64,000 nucleotides of DNA, from positions 186,001 through 250,000 of the forward strand of contig NZ_RQJO01000010.1 of the NCBI RefSeq assembly GCF_003858635.1. Reading direction: 5' to 3'. Source of the DNA: Larkinella rosea (GTDB lineage: Bacteria > Bacteroidota > Bacteroidia > Cytophagales > Spirosomataceae). The translations under genes and the position numbers were made by a program. The notes under the pieces were generated by a model, which worked only from the letters and a program-made list of their open reading frames with translations, had not been told where the DNA came from and made no database searches. This document shows positions 7,074-15,767 of this stretch, in pieces (positions within the stretch are counted from its first letter, which is position 1; the number at the start of each line of letters is the position of its first letter).

Positions 7074-8786
7074 TTATTGTTCGTTGTGTCGGTTCCGTGT
7101 CATTTGCTCCCGATTTTTTTCTATCACCTCTTTCCGCAACTCCTCTTCCACGTACGCTTTGTTCAACTCGTCCTGCACCGATTCAAATTCTTCTTTCAAA
7201 CTGGCAATCTTCGACTCCAGCACCAGCCGTTTCCGTTCAATTTCACGGTCTTTCCGGTTGACGGCATTCTGGTGTAAAACCACCCCGGTTTTTTCCAGCA
7301 ACTGTTGGGATTCCCGGGCCGAACCCGTCAATACCCCTTCCGGACCCAGGTACACATCCACCAAACTGAGCCCTTCGTCGGTAATGACAAACTCCCGAAC
7401 CTGGTTCGAATGCTTCATTCCGCGCGACTTCATGATGTACAAGCCCCGGTTTCGCTCCCCGTTCGATTCAATCTCGCGCACCAGCACCCAGGCATCCACC
7501 AGCGACGAAACCCCCTCATCGGTTTGTTCATTGATAATGGTGTTCAGCGAAAGTGCCGTAAACATCACCGTGATCTGCCGCGATTGCAGAAAGTCAATGA
7601 GCCGCATCAGCATCGATTTCACTTCGCTTACCGAGCCCACCGTAATCAGATTGGTAATCGGGTCAAAAGTAACTACCTGCGGATCAAACATTTCAACCAT
7701 TTTATGAATTGATAACAGGTGCATTTCCAACCCGGTAAGGGAGGGTCGCGACGCCTGAAACTCCAGCAAACCGTTGTCGACATGCTGCTGAAGGTCGATT
7801 CCGATCGAGCGCATGTTCCGAATGATCTGTAGGGGTGATTCCTCAAAGGCAAAGTAGATCGCCCGTTTTTTCTGGTTGCAGGCTTCATGGATGAAGCTGG
7901 CGGCAATGCTGGTCTTTCCCGTACCGGCGGTTCCGGAAACCAGAATGCTGCTTCCCCGGAAAAACCCTTTACCTTCGAGCATTTTATCCATCGACGGAAT
8001 GCCGGATGAGACCCGGTCTGTCGTGACGTCATGCGCCAGCGTCAGCGACGTAATCGGCAGCACAGAAATACCGGTTCCATCGATCAGAAAAGGATATTCA
8101 TTGGTGCCGTGAACGGTGCCCCGGTATTTGACAATGCGCAAAAGCCGCGTCGAAATCTGGTTCGCAATGCGGTGATCGAGCAGAATCACACAGTCGGAAA
8201 TGTATTCTTCCAGGCCGTTGCGGGTTAACATCCCTTCGCCTTTTTCACCGGTAATAATGGCTGTTACCTTTTTCTCCTTCAGCCAGTCAAAAAGCCGCCG
8301 AAGTTCGGCCCGCAGAATGCTCTGATCAAGCAGACCGGAGAATAGATTCTCGACGGTGTCGAGCACCACCCGTTTGGCTCCGATGCTATCGATGGCGTAG
8401 CCCAGTCGGATAAAAAGACCATCCAGATCATATTCACCGGTTTCTTCAATTTCACTCCGATCAATCCGGACATAATCCATTTTGATTAATTTATCCCGCT
8501 GAAGCTGGTCCAGATCATAGCCCAGCGAGATGACATTCATGGCCAGCTCTTCGGCCTTCTCCTCGAAGGACATAAAAACGCCGGGTTCTCCGTAGAGAAG
8601 GGCACCATGTGCGATAAATTCGATGGAAAATAAGGTTTTACCGCAGCCCGCTCCTCCGCAAATCAGCGTCGGTCGGCCACTCGGCAAGCCACCAGCGGTA
8701 ATTTCATCCAATCCCGTAATTCCGGTCGGCGATTTAGGTAACGAACCACTTGGGAAGTCAGCTTTTGTTGAGGATTTTAAACTCAT
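7074..8786 (-). CDS. kaiC: KaiC-type double-domain clock ATPase/autokinase
   Basis: 570 residues with two RecA-like domains. CI has Walker A GGAGCGKT (44-51) and the catalytic Glu pair FEE (75-76). CII has Walker A GTAGTGKT (285-292) and FEES (315-316). The region around QTDEGVSSLVDAW aligns with the cyanobacterial phosphorylation site: Thr422, Ser427 and Ser428 stand where Thr426, Ser431 and Thr432 are in Synechococcus, so a two-residue site is kept as Ser-Ser. The C-terminus (about 510-565) is a highly charged predicted coiled coil, longer than in KaiC of Synechococcus. No KaiA gene is visible. It is the first gene of the kai-glgE run, with a TAGATTTG -7 box upstream. Confidence 0.93.
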   Translation of the reverse strand: MSLKSSTKADFPSGSLPKSPTGITGLDEITAGGLPSGRPTLICGGAGCGKTLFSIEFIAHGALLYGEPGVFMSFEEKAEELAMNVISLGYDLDQLQRDKLIKMDYVRIDRSEIEETGEYDLDGLFIRLGYAIDSIGAKRVVLDTVENLFSGLLDQSILRAELRRLFDWLKEKKVTAIITGEKGEGMLTRNGLEEYISDCVILLDHRIANQISTRLLRIVKYRGTVHGTNEYPFLIDGTGISVLPITSLTLAHDVTTDRVSSGIPSMDKMLEGKGFFRGSSILVSGTAGTGKTSIAASFIHEACNQKKRAIYFAFEESPLQIIRNMRSIGIDLQQHVDNGLLEFQASRPSLTGLEMHLLSIHKMVEMFDPQVVTFDPITNLITVGSVSEVKSMLMRLIDFLQSRQITVMFTALSLNTIINEQTDEGVSSLVDAWVLVREIESNGERNRGLYIMKSRGMKHSNQVREFVITDEGLSLVDVYLGPEGVLTGSARESQQLLEKTGVVLHQNAVNRKDREIERKRLVLESKIASLKEEFESVQDELNKAYVEEELRKEVIEKNREQMTRNRHNEQ

Positions 8787-8854
8787 TTATTGCGCTATTT
8801 TTCAAACCGTTTAGTGAGATACCATCTACAACATGCCTGGTTTTCCTGGTAAAT

Positions 8855-8862
8855 CAAATCTA
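8855..8862 (-). promoter_or_regulatory. Putative -7 box upstream of kaiC
   Basis: The minus strand reads TAGATTTG, matching the Bacteroidota sigma-A -7 consensus TAnnTTTG, about 70 bases before the kaiC ATG. No TTTG is found at the expected spacing upstream, so only half the promoter is seen. Confidence 0.4.
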
Positions 8863-8950
8863 AACTAATTAAAAAACCGGCAGGTAGTGCAGCAATATTT
8901 TTTAAGATGCATAACTTAATTTTTATAGCCAGTGTTTAAATCAACCTTCC

Positions 8951-8989
8951 AAAAAAGAAAAAGGATAGAAGCAAATGTTCCTATCCTTT
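8951..8989 (-). terminator. Intrinsic terminator closing the DUF3179 cluster
   Basis: A perfect 9-bp stem (AAAGGATAG at 8960-8968 with CTATCCTTT at 8981-8989) and a 12-base loop, followed on the minus strand by TTCTTTTTT. It lies about 90 bases past the stop of the DUF3179 gene and separates that cluster from kaiC. Confidence 0.8.
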
Positions 8990-9079
8990 ACGGTTATTTC
9001 ACCTAAGTATGTATTGCATGATATGACGATTGACCAGCGACGATTGTCAATGGTCAATCGTCCTTCGTCGTCTCTCCCC

Positions 9080-10267
9080 TCACAAATACCGCGACGACGC
9101 CGGGTGGAACGTCTCCCACGAATGCAGGTATTCCTGTGATGCCGGAATGCGGGCCAGTTTTTTCCCCTTTAGTAATCCATCCGTACAAATGCCGTGGCGG
9201 TTCCAGACTGACCCGGTTTCCTGATCCCGCAACCGATCGGTCGAATCTGCCGAGAAATGCAGCGTTTGCCCGTTCACTTTCCGGTTCCAGACGTGAAACG
9301 TAGCGCTGTCGGAAGCCACCATCAGCAGCAACGGAGTTCCCGCCAGACTGTCGTTGGTTACTTTTTGTTTCAATAACTGGCTCCAGTCGTAGGCCCGGGC
9401 GGTTTTGTTCTGCTCGACCCCGACAACCCACGATTTGGGTTTCCACGCCAGGCTATCGCGTCCCGTCAGTTTCCGTTTCACTTTGCCTTTTTCGTACGGT
9501 TCCATACTCGCATACTGCTCCTTGAACGTCGAATCGGGCTGCAAAACCAGCGTTTCAGGATGCAGTTCGGACCAGGCCTGCAAGGTCATCTGTTCAGCCT
9601 GCATTGCGGGCAGGTACTGCCCTTTCAAGGGGCCGGCAATCGCTTCTCCGTTGACCTGCCGCCACCAGCTACCCGTGGTTTTGTCTTCGAACATGGCGTT
9701 GAAATGGTCCATGCCCACCAGCCTGAATTCTTCTTTTTTATCGCCCACCAACGGCCGGAACACCCGGCCCGTGCGGCAAACCGTGCAGTACGTAATCATC
9801 ACCGGCTCACCACCCACCGTGTCCCGAACCTGGTGGTGGTACCCGATGAACTGAATCGGATAGGCCCGCGCCTGCCCGTTGACAACCAGTCCTAAAACCA
9901 ATTTATTGGGCGGGATTTTGCTGTTTTTTACAGCCAGCATCACGATATTTCTGGGCTGATAAAACATCTTCTCGGCCAGGTATTTGAAGTTGAACAGGTA
10001 GAAAACCGTCCCGTAAACCGCCAGCAGCACCAGCATCGACGCTTTCCGCCAAACGCGTTTTGGTTCGGTCAACAACTTGAAAACCGGATAGGCAATCAGC
10101 AGCCAGCCCAGCACCCGGATGATCCAGATATTCTGGTGAATCCAGTACGCAAAGTCGATCGTCTCGGCTTCCTGACTACCCGGCATCGGCATAATGAAGT
10201 AGACTTTCGCGATCTCGGCTGCCGTCAACAGCAAAATACCGAATATAAAAAGGAGTATATTTCTCAT
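9080..10267 (-). CDS. DUF3179 domain membrane protein
   Basis: 395 residues. Three hydrophobic segments lie in the first 100 residues (about 4-26, 47-66, 78-97), after which the chain is soluble and probably extracytoplasmic. The soluble part has the DUF3179 hallmarks: RAYPIQFIGYHHQVRD, then PVMITYCTVCRTGRVF with a CxxC pair, and MDHFNAMFEDKTTGSWW followed by EAIAGPLKG. The C-terminal part repeats family features (ARAYDWSQL, DQETGSVWN). The molecular function of DUF3179 is not known to me; the CxxC and His-rich motifs suggest metal or redox chemistry. It is the last gene of the long minus-strand cluster, 156 bases after an AhpD-like gene with a large palindrome between, and ends at a clear terminator. 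Confidence 0.85.
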   Translation of the reverse strand: MRNILLFIFGILLLTAAEIAKVYFIMPMPGSQEAETIDFAYWIHQNIWIIRVLGWLLIAYPVFKLLTEPKRVWRKASMLVLLAVYGTVFYLFNFKYLAEKMFYQPRNIVMLAVKNSKIPPNKLVLGLVVNGQARAYPIQFIGYHHQVRDTVGGEPVMITYCTVCRTGRVFRPLVGDKKEEFRLVGMDHFNAMFEDKTTGSWWRQVNGEAIAGPLKGQYLPAMQAEQMTLQAWSELHPETLVLQPDSTFKEQYASMEPYEKGKVKRKLTGRDSLAWKPKSWVVGVEQNKTARAYDWSQLLKQKVTNDSLAGTPLLLMVASDSATFHVWNRKVNGQTLHFSADSTDRLRDQETGSVWNRHGICTDGLLKGKKLARIPASQEYLHSWETFHPASSRYL

Positions 10268-10283
10268 AGAATTTGGGTTTTCG

Positions 10284-10424
10284 GTATACGGTTTTCAGTT
10301 TTCGCCGGGCCGACGTTTCGGATGCTTAGACATTCGGTGTTCAATATTCGTTATTCGCTATTTAAGAATGCGTCAGCAACCGAAACGTCGGCCCGGCGAA
10401 AACCGTAAACTGAAAACCGTATAC
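10284..10424. repeat. Large intergenic palindromic repeat, member A
   Basis: Left arm 10284-10321 and right arm 10380-10424 are inverted copies. The inner 19 bases (10303-10321 and 10380-10398) pair perfectly. The outer GTATACGGTTTTCAGTTT also pairs perfectly, with one 7-base insertion in the right arm. The loop is 58 bases and ends in GCGTCAGCAA. The right end touches the TAG stop of the AhpD-like gene at 10424. AAAACCG words are built into both arms. Confidence 0.85.
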
Positions 10425-10981
10425 TATTTTGGCATATAATGGTCATCGGCGGTGTAGCCGTATTCCGCAATTTTCGTTGCCCGGAATTTGTAAAGCTCCG
10501 GATTTTCGGGGGCCCAGGTCGCCAGGCCATCGACGTAGCGATTGAACATGCAGAAGGCGGCTGCGATCAAAACCGTGTCGTGAATGTCTTTGTCCGTTGC
10601 GCCCTGCTGCCGGGCTTCGTGAATCTGCTCGGGGGTGACCTCTTTTCCGCCTTTTTGCACGCTTCCGGCAATCGCCAGCAAGGCTTTGAGTTTGGGCGTA
10701 ATGGCCGTTAGTCCGTAGTTTTCTTTGACGGCTTTGACAAACTCCCCATTTTCGTCGCCCCAGTAATAGCTGGCCACGGCGCCGTGGATGGTCTGGCAAA
10801 AAAAGCAATCATTTTCGGAGGAAACGTAGGTGGCAATCAACTCGCGTTCGGCGCGGCTCAAGCCTTCGTCGGTTTGCAGCAGGGCGTTGGCCAGTGCATT
10901 GAGCGGCCGGGCGGTTTCGGGGCTGAAAGCCATCGGTCCGCGAATGCCGGGTAATCCGTCAGGTAATTGAATATGAGGCAT
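10424..10981 (-). CDS. AhpD-like carboxymuconolactone decarboxylase family protein (copy 1)
   Basis: 185 residues, all-helical AhpD-like fold. The redox motif is intact: NDCFFCQTIH gives Cys59, Cys62 and His66, preceded by the conserved ERELIA. The downstream segment DKDIHDTVLIAAAFCMFNRYVDGLA is typical of the peroxidase-related branch. Such proteins reduce peroxides or act as thiol-disulfide proteins; true decarboxylase activity is unlikely. It is cytosolic, with no signal peptide. It is paralogous to the genes at 11129 and 18165, all starting with M-(P/A)-H-I-x-(L/V)-P. It belongs to the minus-strand cluster, 147 bases after copy 2. Confidence 0.85.
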   Translation of the reverse strand: MPHIQLPDGLPGIRGPMAFSPETARPLNALANALLQTDEGLSRAERELIATYVSSENDCFFCQTIHGAVASYYWGDENGEFVKAVKENYGLTAITPKLKALLAIAGSVQKGGKEVTPEQIHEARQQGATDKDIHDTVLIAAAFCMFNRYVDGLATWAPENPELYKFRATKIAEYGYTADDHYMPK

Positions 10982-11128
10982 ATCGTTAAGAAAATGAAAG
11001 TCGGTGACTGATTAAAAGGGAACCATATATCCCTGACCGCAGAGCGGCCAGGGAATACCACTAACCTATTATGAACTATATTTTTGGTCGAGGGCAAAGA
11101 GTAACTGGTTAACCCAATACCCTAAGCC

Positions 11129-11677
11129 CTATGCTGGCAGAGTTGGCATCACGTAGCCTATGGTTCCCATTCGCTCGCCCATTGCTTCGTAGGCCGTCGG
11201 ATCGGTCGGGGTTAGCGTGGCTAATCCATCGACGTAGCGATTGAACAGGCAGAAGGTAGCGGCAATCAAAACCGTATCGTGAATATCGCGGTCGGTGGCA
11301 CCCTGATCGCGGGCTGCCGACACGAGTTCGTCCGAAACCGTGCGGGCATCTTCCTGAACGTGTTTGGCAATGGTCAGCAAGGCTTTCAGTTTGTCGGAAA
11401 CGGGAGCGGTTTGGTAATCCTGAATCACCTGATCGACCAATGCGTTGTCCTGCCCAAACAGAAACCGGGCGGCAGCCGCGTGGCTTCCGGCGCAAAAATT
11501 GCAATCGTTCAGCGACGACACGAAGGTGGCAATCAACTCGCGCTCGGCTTCGCTCAAGGGCGATTCGTTGCGTAGCAGCGCCTGCGCCAGTGCGTACAGG
11601 TGCTGACCGGTGTCGGGGCGGTACATGACCAGACTGCGAATACCGAAAATGCCTTCAGGAACTTGTATATGTGCCAT
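11129..11677 (-). CDS. AhpD-like carboxymuconolactone decarboxylase family protein (copy 2)
   Basis: 182 residues. It has the same layout as copy 1: ERELIA, then NDCNFCAGSHAAA with Cys59, Cys62 and His66, and DRDIHDTVLIAATFCLFNRYVDGLA. The shared N-terminus (MAHIQVPEGIFGIRSL) and C-terminal core show recent paralogy. The intact CxxC makes thiol peroxidase-type chemistry plausible. It lies 47 bases downstream of the MFS transporter on the same strand, within the cluster. The substrate is unknown. Confidence 0.85.
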   Translation of the reverse strand: MAHIQVPEGIFGIRSLVMYRPDTGQHLYALAQALLRNESPLSEAERELIATFVSSLNDCNFCAGSHAAAARFLFGQDNALVDQVIQDYQTAPVSDKLKALLTIAKHVQEDARTVSDELVSAARDQGATDRDIHDTVLIAATFCLFNRYVDGLATLTPTDPTAYEAMGERMGTIGYVMPTLPA

Positions 11678-11724
11678 AATTTTGATTGACTGCCCTGTCC
11701 GGGGCTAAAAATAGTTTAATTTAT

Positions 11725-12960
11725 TTATACCTTCATGTTAGCCGCTGACAGGGCTTTACCACGCCAGATGGCAATGAAGCCGATGACGAAGGTGCCGGAA
11801 AAAGCGACTATCGCGGAACCATAACCGCCCAGGCTGGCAACCAGCGTTCCAATGAAAAAAACTGCGGTCGCTGTAACGAGTCGTCCGATGTTGAAACAAA
11901 AACCGGTGGCCCGCCCCCGCAGCTGGGTTGGGAATAAGTCGGGTAAATACGCCGACATTGTACCCTGACTCATGCCGAAAAGCAGTGCCAGCAAGGCAAT
12001 TTCACCATACACAAGAGGAGTCAAAACCGCATTGGTTTTGAACACTACGGCCACCATCACGAAGCAAGCGGCAAACACAAACAACATCGTTCGGCGGTGA
12101 CCAATGGCTTTGACAACAAAACCGGACAGGATTCCGCCGATGACACCCCCGCTTCCCATCAGCATCATCGACAAACCGCGTGCTTTCTGCGCATCGCCCA
12201 CCACCAGACTCTGCACCCAGGTCGGCACCCAGGAAAAAACCGCCCACAAGCCGACCAGCATGGAGCCGAACGCCAGCGAACCCAGCCACAACGACCGCCG
12301 GTAGTTCGGATCGAACAGGCTGATGTCCGCCGATGCCGGTTGCCGGTTCACCTGCTTCCAGCCTTCGGGCTCCTGCACCAGACTGGCAATCAGCATCCCC
12401 ACCAGCAGCGGAAGTCCGCCAATCCAGAAAGCCTGCCGCCAATCCGGCAGCAGGTAGTTGACCAAACCGGACAGCATAATCCCCACCGGAAACGCAACCG
12501 CCAGAATGCCCAGCGCAACCGGGCGGTTACGTTCCGGCCAGATTTCGGCGACGATGACGGTGGTCAATACCAACACCCCGCCAATGCCAAAACCGGTGGC
12601 AAACCGCAGCAGAACGACCGTGATCCAGTTGGGCGCAAAAACCGTTAGCATCGTACAACCGCCGTACAACACCACCGCTCCCACCAGCGAGCGCACGCGG
12701 CCCAACCGGTCGCCGAAGTAGCCGAAGCTCATCCCGCCCAGCATCCAGCCGTACAGAAAGGTCGCCCCAACGTAAGCACTCACCTGATCGAAATCAGCTT
12801 TGTCGGCCTGCCCCAACAAATCACGAACAACCACCGGCAGGTACGTCGACATCAGCGTCGAAACGGTTCCGCTGAAAATGTACACCAGCATACAAAGCGT
12901 AAACACCAGGCTTCGGTAAGCCGCCGTTGGCCGGGCAGTTGGGAGTTGAATCGTTTCCAT
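11725..12960 (-). CDS. MFS transporter
   Basis: 411 residues with about 12 hydrophobic segments, inner membrane. The loop 2-3 signature is present as FGYFGDRLGRVRSL, and the loop 8-9 equivalent as VVKAIGHRRTM. The central loop between segments 6 and 7 (QEPEGWKQVNRQ) splits two six-helix halves. It most resembles the metabolite/aromatic-acid:proton symporter groups, but the substrate cannot be told from sequence. The start lies one base after the stop of the TonB-dependent receptor upstream, so the outer- and inner-membrane steps for the same compound are probably co-expressed. Confidence 0.88.
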   Translation of the reverse strand: METIQLPTARPTAAYRSLVFTLCMLVYIFSGTVSTLMSTYLPVVVRDLLGQADKADFDQVSAYVGATFLYGWMLGGMSFGYFGDRLGRVRSLVGAVVLYGGCTMLTVFAPNWITVVLLRFATGFGIGGVLVLTTVIVAEIWPERNRPVALGILAVAFPVGIMLSGLVNYLLPDWRQAFWIGGLPLLVGMLIASLVQEPEGWKQVNRQPASADISLFDPNYRRSLWLGSLAFGSMLVGLWAVFSWVPTWVQSLVVGDAQKARGLSMMLMGSGGVIGGILSGFVVKAIGHRRTMLFVFAACFVMVAVVFKTNAVLTPLVYGEIALLALLFGMSQGTMSAYLPDLFPTQLRGRATGFCFNIGRLVTATAVFFIGTLVASLGGYGSAIVAFSGTFVIGFIAIWRGKALSAANMKV

Positions 12961-12961
12961 G

Positions 12962-15760
12962 TTAACGCATGCCTTGATCGAAGGTCAATGAAACATAATA
13001 TAAACCGCCCACGGCCGGAGAGCCATACGCCTGCACGACATACTGGTTGGTCAGGTTGCTGGCTCCCAGTTTAACAGCAGTTTTCAGCGACGGAACCCGG
13101 TAGGTTACCTGCGCATCGAGCAGATTGTAGGCCTGGATTTTACCCGGACGCAGGTCGTTGAACGAACCGACCCAGTCGAACGCATCCTGCCAGTGCCAGG
13201 CCACGTTGAAGCCCAGATTTTTCGCCAGATTGCGGTTGCCGACCGTCACGTTGGTTTTGTAACGGGGCGTATTAAAAGCCGGAATGTTGTTCGGATTAGC
13301 GCCTTTCAGGTTGAAGTCCGACCAGGTTCCGTTGCCGCCGATCGTAAAACCGCCCGGCACGAAATAGGTCAGTCCCAGCGTTGCGCCCTGCGCCGTTACG
13401 CGGTCGGCGGCATTGGTGTAAAGCTGAAATACCTGGTATTTTGAATTCAGGATGTCCTGGGCGGCTGCGGGACTGATTTTTCCGTCGCTGCCCAAAACCG
13501 GGCTGTCGGGCCGGATGACCACCTGATTCAGAATAAAGTTCTGGTATTCACCGAAATAGTAGTTCACATCCACCGCCAGCCGGTTATTGATCAAACCGCG
13601 ATATCCGACTTCAAAGCTTTGTACTTTTTCGGGTTTAATGTAGGCGACATTCGATTTCACGAGCTTGTCTTTGTTGTTCCCAACGGCTTCTTGTGGGGTT
13701 TTACCCGACTGCATATCGGCCAGAAAACCGTTGACAAAACCGCCCACCGAAGGCGAGTTGACCGAATTTTCGTAGACATTCATGCCCGCGCTGTTGACCG
13801 GTGCCCCACCCAGAATCGTGATCGGGCCGACGTTGAGTTTGATAAACTGATCGCTCGGCGTGGGATTCCGAAAACCGGTCTGGAACGATGCCCGGAAATT
13901 ATGCGCTTCGGTTGGGGAGAAAACGAGCGATGCCCGAGGGGTGAAATACCCGGCGAAGTTCTGGTTTTTGTCGTATCGGCCCGAAACTGTCAATTTCAGC
14001 TTATCGGCTAAAAACCGCTGACTGGCCTGCAGAAAAGCACCGATTTCATGGTACAGAATGCGGCCGCCTTTGTCGTCGAAAAGCGTCCCGTTCGTAAACA
14101 GACTGAACTGGCGGAAATTGCCCCCGACCAAGACTTCGGTTTTCGACAGGCCGGCTTTTTCCAGTGCCGATTTAAAATTGTACTGCGCATCGGCGTGGTA
14201 CATTTTCGTCTGGCTCAGAATCCCGGCACCGTTCAGCCCCTGAATCGTTTTCAAGCGAGCTTTCTCGCGCTCAAATTCCGCCGAACCGGGCAAAAACCGC
14301 CCCTGATCGGCAAAAGCGCGGGCGGCCGCGTGGTCGGCGGTCGTTACGCCCTGTACTTTGCCCTGATAGGCCGAGGTGTACCGCGTAAACCACATTTCGT
14401 CGGCCTGATTGGCCGGAACGATGTTACCGCTTAAGTCCCGAACCCAGGTCCGGTCCACCTGCTGGCCCAGCGAACGGGTGTTGAAGGAATCGTGCGAATC
14501 TTCCTGATTGGTGTACCCGCGCACGAAGAAATTAGCGCCCCGGAGTTCGATCCGGTGTTGCAGCAGCGAAAAACCATTCACCGAAAACCGGTTACTGCCC
14601 GTATAATTGGCGGTTCCTTTCGAATAGTTGTACGAATAAATGGCTTCCAGGTTGGGGGTAATGCGGTAGTGAACGGCGCCACCTAGTTTCAGGCTGTACA
14701 CATTATAATCGGTTAAATACCGCTCTTCATACCCCGTACGGGCCACTTTACCAATGCCGGTTATCGTCCGGTTTACTTCGTCGCCGTATACGTTCAAGCC
14801 GTTGTAGGCAGGGTTATTCCGACCGAGTTTTTCGGCGGAGGTGGTCGCATCGACGTCGGTATAATCAGTAGCAAACCAGTCCAGCCCTTTCATGTACGAC
14901 ACGTTCAGCTTGAAGGCCAGTTTGTTATTGAACGCCTTCGCATACCGCAGGGCGTAATCGTGGTACAAAGCGGCACTCGTGTTCGGATCATTGACGTGGT
15001 TAACACCTACTTTAGCCTGCGCACTCAATCCCTGATACTGAAACGGATCTTTGGAATGCATCAGTAAGGCGCCGTTAAAAGCTGCCGGGCCATACAGCGC
15101 CGAAGCCGCTCCCGGCACCAGTTCGACGCTTTCGACGTCCAGATCCGACAACCCGTACTGGTTACCGACCGAAAACCCGAAACCGGCTGGCTGGTTGTCA
15201 ATGCCGTCGATCAATTGCAAAAACCGGCTGTTGCCCGTGCTCGCAAAACCACGCGTATTGATCTGCTTGTAGGTCAGCCCGCTGGTAACCATATCGACGC
15301 CTTTGAGGTTGTTGATCCCTTCGTAAAAACTGGCCGAGGGTGTTTCGCGAATGGCCCGGCTGTCCATTTTTTCGATGCTAACGGGTGCTTGCAAGATGCT
15401 TTCTTCCACCCGCGAAGCCGCTACCACGACGTCCTGCAACACCTGCGTACTGGCTTTCAGCGAGACCGCAACGGGCTGGTCGGCGTTGGTTACTGGAATA
15501 ACTTGTCTTTCATAGCCGACCATTGTCACAATGAGCGTCCAGGGCCCCCGGCGATTGGTGGCCAGGCTAAATTTGCCGTTGGCGTCGGCCACCGTACCCG
15601 ACAATTGGTCTTTCAGAATAACGGTAGCACCGGTCAGCGGGGCTTTCGTGTCGGCGTCGGTCAATGTTCCCGACAGGCGGGTTTGCTGGGCGACGGCCAC
15701 ACCACTCAGGAATAAAACAAGGCAAAGACTAAATAAGAACGTAAACGGTTTTTGATTCAT
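12962..15760 (-). CDS. TonB-dependent receptor with carboxypeptidase-like N-terminal domain
   Basis: 932 residues. A signal peptide (cleavage near GVAVAQQ, about residue 25) is followed by a CarboxypepD_reg-like domain (about 26-110, LSGTLTDADTKAPLTGATV). Next come a TonB-box/plug region (VEESILQAPVSIEKMD) and a large outer-membrane barrel ending in an aromatic-rich strand (GGLYYVSLTFDQGMR). It lacks the SusC signature and no SusD partner is adjacent, so it is a general TonB receptor for a small molecule or metal chelate. It is spaced 7 bases from the FG-GAP lipoprotein upstream and 1 base from the MFS gene downstream. Confidence 0.92.
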   Translation of the reverse strand: MNQKPFTFLFSLCLVLFLSGVAVAQQTRLSGTLTDADTKAPLTGATVILKDQLSGTVADANGKFSLATNRRGPWTLIVTMVGYERQVIPVTNADQPVAVSLKASTQVLQDVVVAASRVEESILQAPVSIEKMDSRAIRETPSASFYEGINNLKGVDMVTSGLTYKQINTRGFASTGNSRFLQLIDGIDNQPAGFGFSVGNQYGLSDLDVESVELVPGAASALYGPAAFNGALLMHSKDPFQYQGLSAQAKVGVNHVNDPNTSAALYHDYALRYAKAFNNKLAFKLNVSYMKGLDWFATDYTDVDATTSAEKLGRNNPAYNGLNVYGDEVNRTITGIGKVARTGYEERYLTDYNVYSLKLGGAVHYRITPNLEAIYSYNYSKGTANYTGSNRFSVNGFSLLQHRIELRGANFFVRGYTNQEDSHDSFNTRSLGQQVDRTWVRDLSGNIVPANQADEMWFTRYTSAYQGKVQGVTTADHAAARAFADQGRFLPGSAEFEREKARLKTIQGLNGAGILSQTKMYHADAQYNFKSALEKAGLSKTEVLVGGNFRQFSLFTNGTLFDDKGGRILYHEIGAFLQASQRFLADKLKLTVSGRYDKNQNFAGYFTPRASLVFSPTEAHNFRASFQTGFRNPTPSDQFIKLNVGPITILGGAPVNSAGMNVYENSVNSPSVGGFVNGFLADMQSGKTPQEAVGNNKDKLVKSNVAYIKPEKVQSFEVGYRGLINNRLAVDVNYYFGEYQNFILNQVVIRPDSPVLGSDGKISPAAAQDILNSKYQVFQLYTNAADRVTAQGATLGLTYFVPGGFTIGGNGTWSDFNLKGANPNNIPAFNTPRYKTNVTVGNRNLAKNLGFNVAWHWQDAFDWVGSFNDLRPGKIQAYNLLDAQVTYRVPSLKTAVKLGASNLTNQYVVQAYGSPAVGGLYYVSLTFDQGMR

Positions 15761-15767
15761 GATTTGG

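Noticed and set aside
10284-10424. CRISPR-like repeat
   Set aside because: It is one palindromic element with two inverted arms, not regularly spaced direct repeats; no cas genes are present.
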